Of a stretch of DNA of 55,538 nt, positions 53,174 to 55,538 are shown piece after piece. A program made the translations under genes and the position numbers. The DNA comes from Candidatus Omnitrophota bacterium (GTDB lineage Bacteria; Omnitrophota; Gorgyraeia; 2-01-FULL-45-10). Below the pieces are notes generated by a model. That model ran no database searches. It was not told the origin of the DNA and worked only from the letters and a program-made list of their open reading frames with translations. The stretch spans positions 1 to 55,538 of the forward strand of contig JAQUSB010000010.1 of assembly GCA_028715345.1 (NCBI GenBank). Direction: 5' to 3'. The stretch's first letter is position 1. Each line of letters opens with the position of its first letter.

Positions 53174-54400
53174 ATGGAAAAGAGTATAGATAAACAATTA
53201 GGCCTTATAAGCCGCGGCTCTGTCGAAGTGATACAGCTTGATGAGCTTAAGAAGAAGCTTGAGCGCGCGATAAAAGAGAATAAGCCGTTAGTGATAAAGG
53301 CGGGATTCGATCCCACCGCACCGGACATCCATTTGGGCCACACCGTATTATTAAGGAAGCTTAAGCATTTCCAGCAGCTCGGGCATAAGGTCATCTTTTT
53401 GATAGGTGACGCGACAGCCCTGGTCGGGGACCCGTCCGGCCAGTCGCTTACGCGCAAGACCCTTACCTGGGACGAGGTGGAAAAGAACGCGAAGACTTAC
53501 GAAAAGCAGGTCTCGAAGATACTCGATACGCATAGCGCCTCTTCATTCGAACGCAAACATAACAGCGCGTGGTTCTCCGCCAAGAGTTTTGGTTTCGACC
53601 AATTTGTTGAGCTTGCCCAAAAATATACCGTGGCTCGCCTGCTCGAGAGAGACGATTTCGAAAAGCGGTTGAACGAGAACAAGCCGATAAGTTTCCTCGA
53701 ACTTTTTTATCCGCTGATGCAGGGCTACGATTCCGTGATGCTGAAGTCCGACGTCGAGATAGGCGGCTCCGACCAGAAATTCAATATGCTCGTCGGCCGC
53801 GACCTGCAGCAAGCCTATAGCCAGGAGGCCCAGGTTGTTCTCACTATGCCGATCCTCGAAGGTCTCGACGGTATAAATAAGATGTCGAAGTCGCTGGGTA
53901 ACTACATCGGCATAAACGAACCGGCTAAAGATATGTTCGGCAAGGTTATGTCCATTTCGGACGAGCTTATGTATAAATATTACGAGCTCCTGACGGATGA
54001 GGATGTGGCGGCGATAAAGGCCGACGTGCAATCCGGCGCGCTCCACCCGAAAACTGCGAAGGTGAACCTCGCGAAGATGATCGTTACGCAATACCATTCA
54101 AAGGCCGAAGCCGATAAACAGGCCGAGGAATTTGACCGCGCGTTCAAGGACAAAGGCTTTCCGCAGGATATTCCCCTGCAGGAAATAGCCGATGCAAATA
54201 ACGGCAGCATCCTGTCTGTTCTTGCGGAGGGATTGAAGATTCTTTCCAGCAGAGGAGAGGCAAAGCGCAAGATACAGGAAGGCGCCGTAGAGGTTAACGG
54301 TTCTAAGGTAAGCGACATCAATTTCCGCTTCGAAACAGGCAAGGAATACCGGGTCCGCGTAGGTAAAAAATTCGCCCGCCTCATACTGAAAAAAAGTTAA
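53174..54400 (+). CDS. tyrS: Tyrosyl-tRNA synthetase
   Basis: A 408-residue class I synthetase of the TyrZ-like branch. KAGFDPTAPDIHLGHTVLLR holds the HIGH variant HLGH (about 45-55); IGDATALVGDPSGQSLTR follows; INKMSKSLGNYIGINE has the KMSKS motif (about 237). A C-terminal S4 RNA-binding domain (about 345-408) starts at LSSRGEAKRKIQEGAVEVNG. I chose ATG 53174, with GGAG five bases upstream, in place of the in-frame GTG 53168. It overlaps no gene downstream; the 16S promoter follows after eight bases. Confidence 0.95.
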   Translation: MEKSIDKQLGLISRGSVEVIQLDELKKKLERAIKENKPLVIKAGFDPTAPDIHLGHTVLLRKLKHFQQLGHKVIFLIGDATALVGDPSGQSLTRKTLTWDEVEKNAKTYEKQVSKILDTHSASSFERKHNSAWFSAKSFGFDQFVELAQKYTVARLLERDDFEKRLNENKPISFLELFYPLMQGYDSVMLKSDVEIGGSDQKFNMLVGRDLQQAYSQEAQVVLTMPILEGLDGINKMSKSLGNYIGINEPAKDMFGKVMSISDELMYKYYELLTDEDVAAIKADVQSGALHPKTAKVNLAKMIVTQYHSKAEADKQAEEFDRAFKDKGFPQDIPLQEIADANNGSILSVLAEGLKILSSRGEAKRKIQEGAVEVNGSKVSDINFRFETGKEYRVRVGKKFARLILKKS

Positions 54401-54408
54401 AATAGTTG

Positions 54409-54436
54409 TTGACAAAATCCCGCAATATGATATATT
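54409..54436 (+). promoter_or_regulatory. Strong promoter upstream of the 16S rRNA gene
   Basis: TTGACA at 54409-54414, 16-bp spacer and TATATT at 54431-54436. The start is predicted near 54443, at the foot of a stem-loop. A second, weaker TTGACA at 54521 has no good -10. I find no convincing promoter between the two terminators (54566-54622) and 16S. Confidence 0.75.
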
Positions 54437-54442
54437 ACAATA

Positions 54443-54588
54443 CACTAAGATTCTGGTTGCAGCTTTAGTCGAGCTGGGAAACAGCATCTTAAATAAGGAG
54501 AAGGTATTGATCACTTCACCTTGACAATTTCGGAATAAATAAACTTACTAGAGGATGTAATTACAGGCGTCGTCTCGACGCCTTTTTT
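54443..54588 (+). ncRNA. Candidate structured leader RNA (or small RNA) ahead of 16S
   Basis: A segment of about 145 nt between the promoter and the first terminator. The 5' part folds: TAAGAT (54446-54451) pairs with ATCTTA (54486-54491), CTG with CAG, and CAGCT (54460-54464) with AGCTG (54472-54476). A competing hairpin GCTG-GGAAA-CAGC (54473-54485) uses some of the same bases. An AAGGAG at 54495 precedes a five-codon reading frame TTG..TGA (54507-54524), which may be accidental. The rest of the 316-base gap 54401-54716 holds the terminators and a boxA-like stretch. Confidence 0.35.
54566..54588 (+). terminator. Intrinsic terminator 1 in the 16S leader
   Basis: GGCGTCG (54566-54572) and CGACGCC (54576-54582) form a perfect 7-bp stem with a 3-base loop TCT, followed by six T (54583-54588). 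A textbook intrinsic terminator between the promoter and 16S. Confidence 0.88.
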
Positions 54589-54597
54589 GTCTTTACG

Positions 54598-54622
54598 ATC
54601 CGTCCCCTGGACGGATTTTTTT
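54598..54622 (+). terminator. Intrinsic terminator 2 in the 16S leader
   Basis: ATCCGTCC (54598-54605) and GGACGGAT (54609-54616) form a perfect 8-bp stem with loop CCT, followed by T-run 54617-54622. It comes nine bases after terminator 1, with an unrelated stem. Confidence 0.88.
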
Positions 54623-54625
54623 GTC

Positions 54626-54640
54626 TGTTCTTTCTTAACG
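54626..54640 (+). promoter_or_regulatory. boxA-like antitermination site (tentative)
   Basis: TGTTCTTTCTTAACG resembles the rRNA boxA TGCTCTTTAACA with a two-base insertion. Another CTTTAA lies in TTCTTTAAGA at 54701-54710, close to the 16S start. Both lie after the terminators, whereas antiterminating boxA elements act on RNA already made, so their role is unclear. Confidence 0.3.
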
Positions 54641-54716
54641 AGTTTTGAACCGACCAAGCCCCTACAAATTTAGGTTTGTGGGAATAGGCCAGGACGTAAA
54701 TTCTTTAAGATATTAC

Positions 54717-55538
<822 letters not shown>

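Noticed and set aside
54507-54524. A five-codon leader peptide gene in the rRNA leader
   Set aside because: AAGGAG and a TTG start are present, but such a short frame occurs easily by chance, so it is mentioned only within the leader RNA entry.
54521-54551. A second rRNA promoter (P2) with TTGACA at 54521
   Set aside because: No acceptable -10 lies at 16-18 bp; TACTAG at 19 bp matches poorly. It would also still be upstream of both terminators.

Overview
The window looks like the chromosome of a Gram-negative bacterium with a full lipopolysaccharide (LPS) outer membrane. Its gene mix, its fused LPS proteins and the first ~820 nt of a 16S rRNA gene at the right edge fit the PVC side of the tree, most likely Candidatus Omnitrophota (OP3). 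That placement is my inference from reading the sequence, not a database result. Nearly everything is on the plus strand in tightly packed operons with ATGA overlaps and several TTG starts; only one convincing gene (a DUF2148 protein at 52.2-52.7 kb) is on the minus strand.

Layout. 1-1.7 kb: an AT-rich accessory segment with a structured repeat, a membrane-anchored unknown and an HTH-antitoxin/Doc-toxin pair behind a promoter with two palindromic operators. 1.7-12.9 kb: LPS core assembly (waaA, lpxK, an LpxL-ELM1 fusion, a GT4-GT9 fusion, a GT4, a polysaccharide deacetylase and three more GT9 heptosyltransferase-like genes). 13.3-20.1 kb: a small membrane ORF coupled to a degenerate YchF-like protein, a PNPOx-like protein, a deoxyhypusine-synthase-like protein, then hldA, kdsB, kdsA, kdsD, kdsC. 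20.3-22.8 kb: a second LpxL-like acyltransferase, an LptC-LptA-type fusion lipoprotein and lptB. 22.8-31.3 kb: tig, clpP, a class V aminotransferase, serA, an isopropylmalate/homocitrate-synthase-family enzyme, a proline-tailed secreted protein, purA and an OmpA-type lipoprotein. 31.4-37.9 kb: uppS, cdsA, dxr, rseP, ispG, proS. 38-44.4 kb: rimP, nusA, infB, trpS, scpA, scpB. 44.3-52.2 kb: pheA, hisC, aroF, tyrA, cmk, plsC, ispH, rpsA. 52.2-54.4 kb: the DUF2148 gene, a BamE/SmpA-like secreted protein and tyrS. 54.4-55.5 kb: a strong promoter, an unusual leader and the 5' part of 16S rRNA.

How the genes work together. Heptose kinase and the Kdo pathway (kdsA-D, kdsB) make inner-core sugar donors; waaA and the GT9/GT4 enzymes attach them to lipid A, which lpxK and the two LpxL-like acyltransferases finish; the LptC-LptA fusion and LptB move the product to the outer membrane. 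dxr, ispG, ispH and uppS feed the isoprenoid carrier; cdsA and plsC feed phospholipid synthesis.

Most unusual: (i) three copies, at 1-117, 12939-13112 and 20116-20280, of a ~165-175-bp element that folds into a closing stem enclosing two hairpins, with paired compensatory substitutions between copies and two copies sitting flush against stop codons; (ii) a 16S leader in which a strong promoter and a structured ~145-nt segment are followed by two back-to-back perfect intrinsic terminators before the rRNA; (iii) several fused LPS proteins; (iv) a YchF-family protein whose nucleotide-binding motifs have decayed; (v) two genes that look leaderless.
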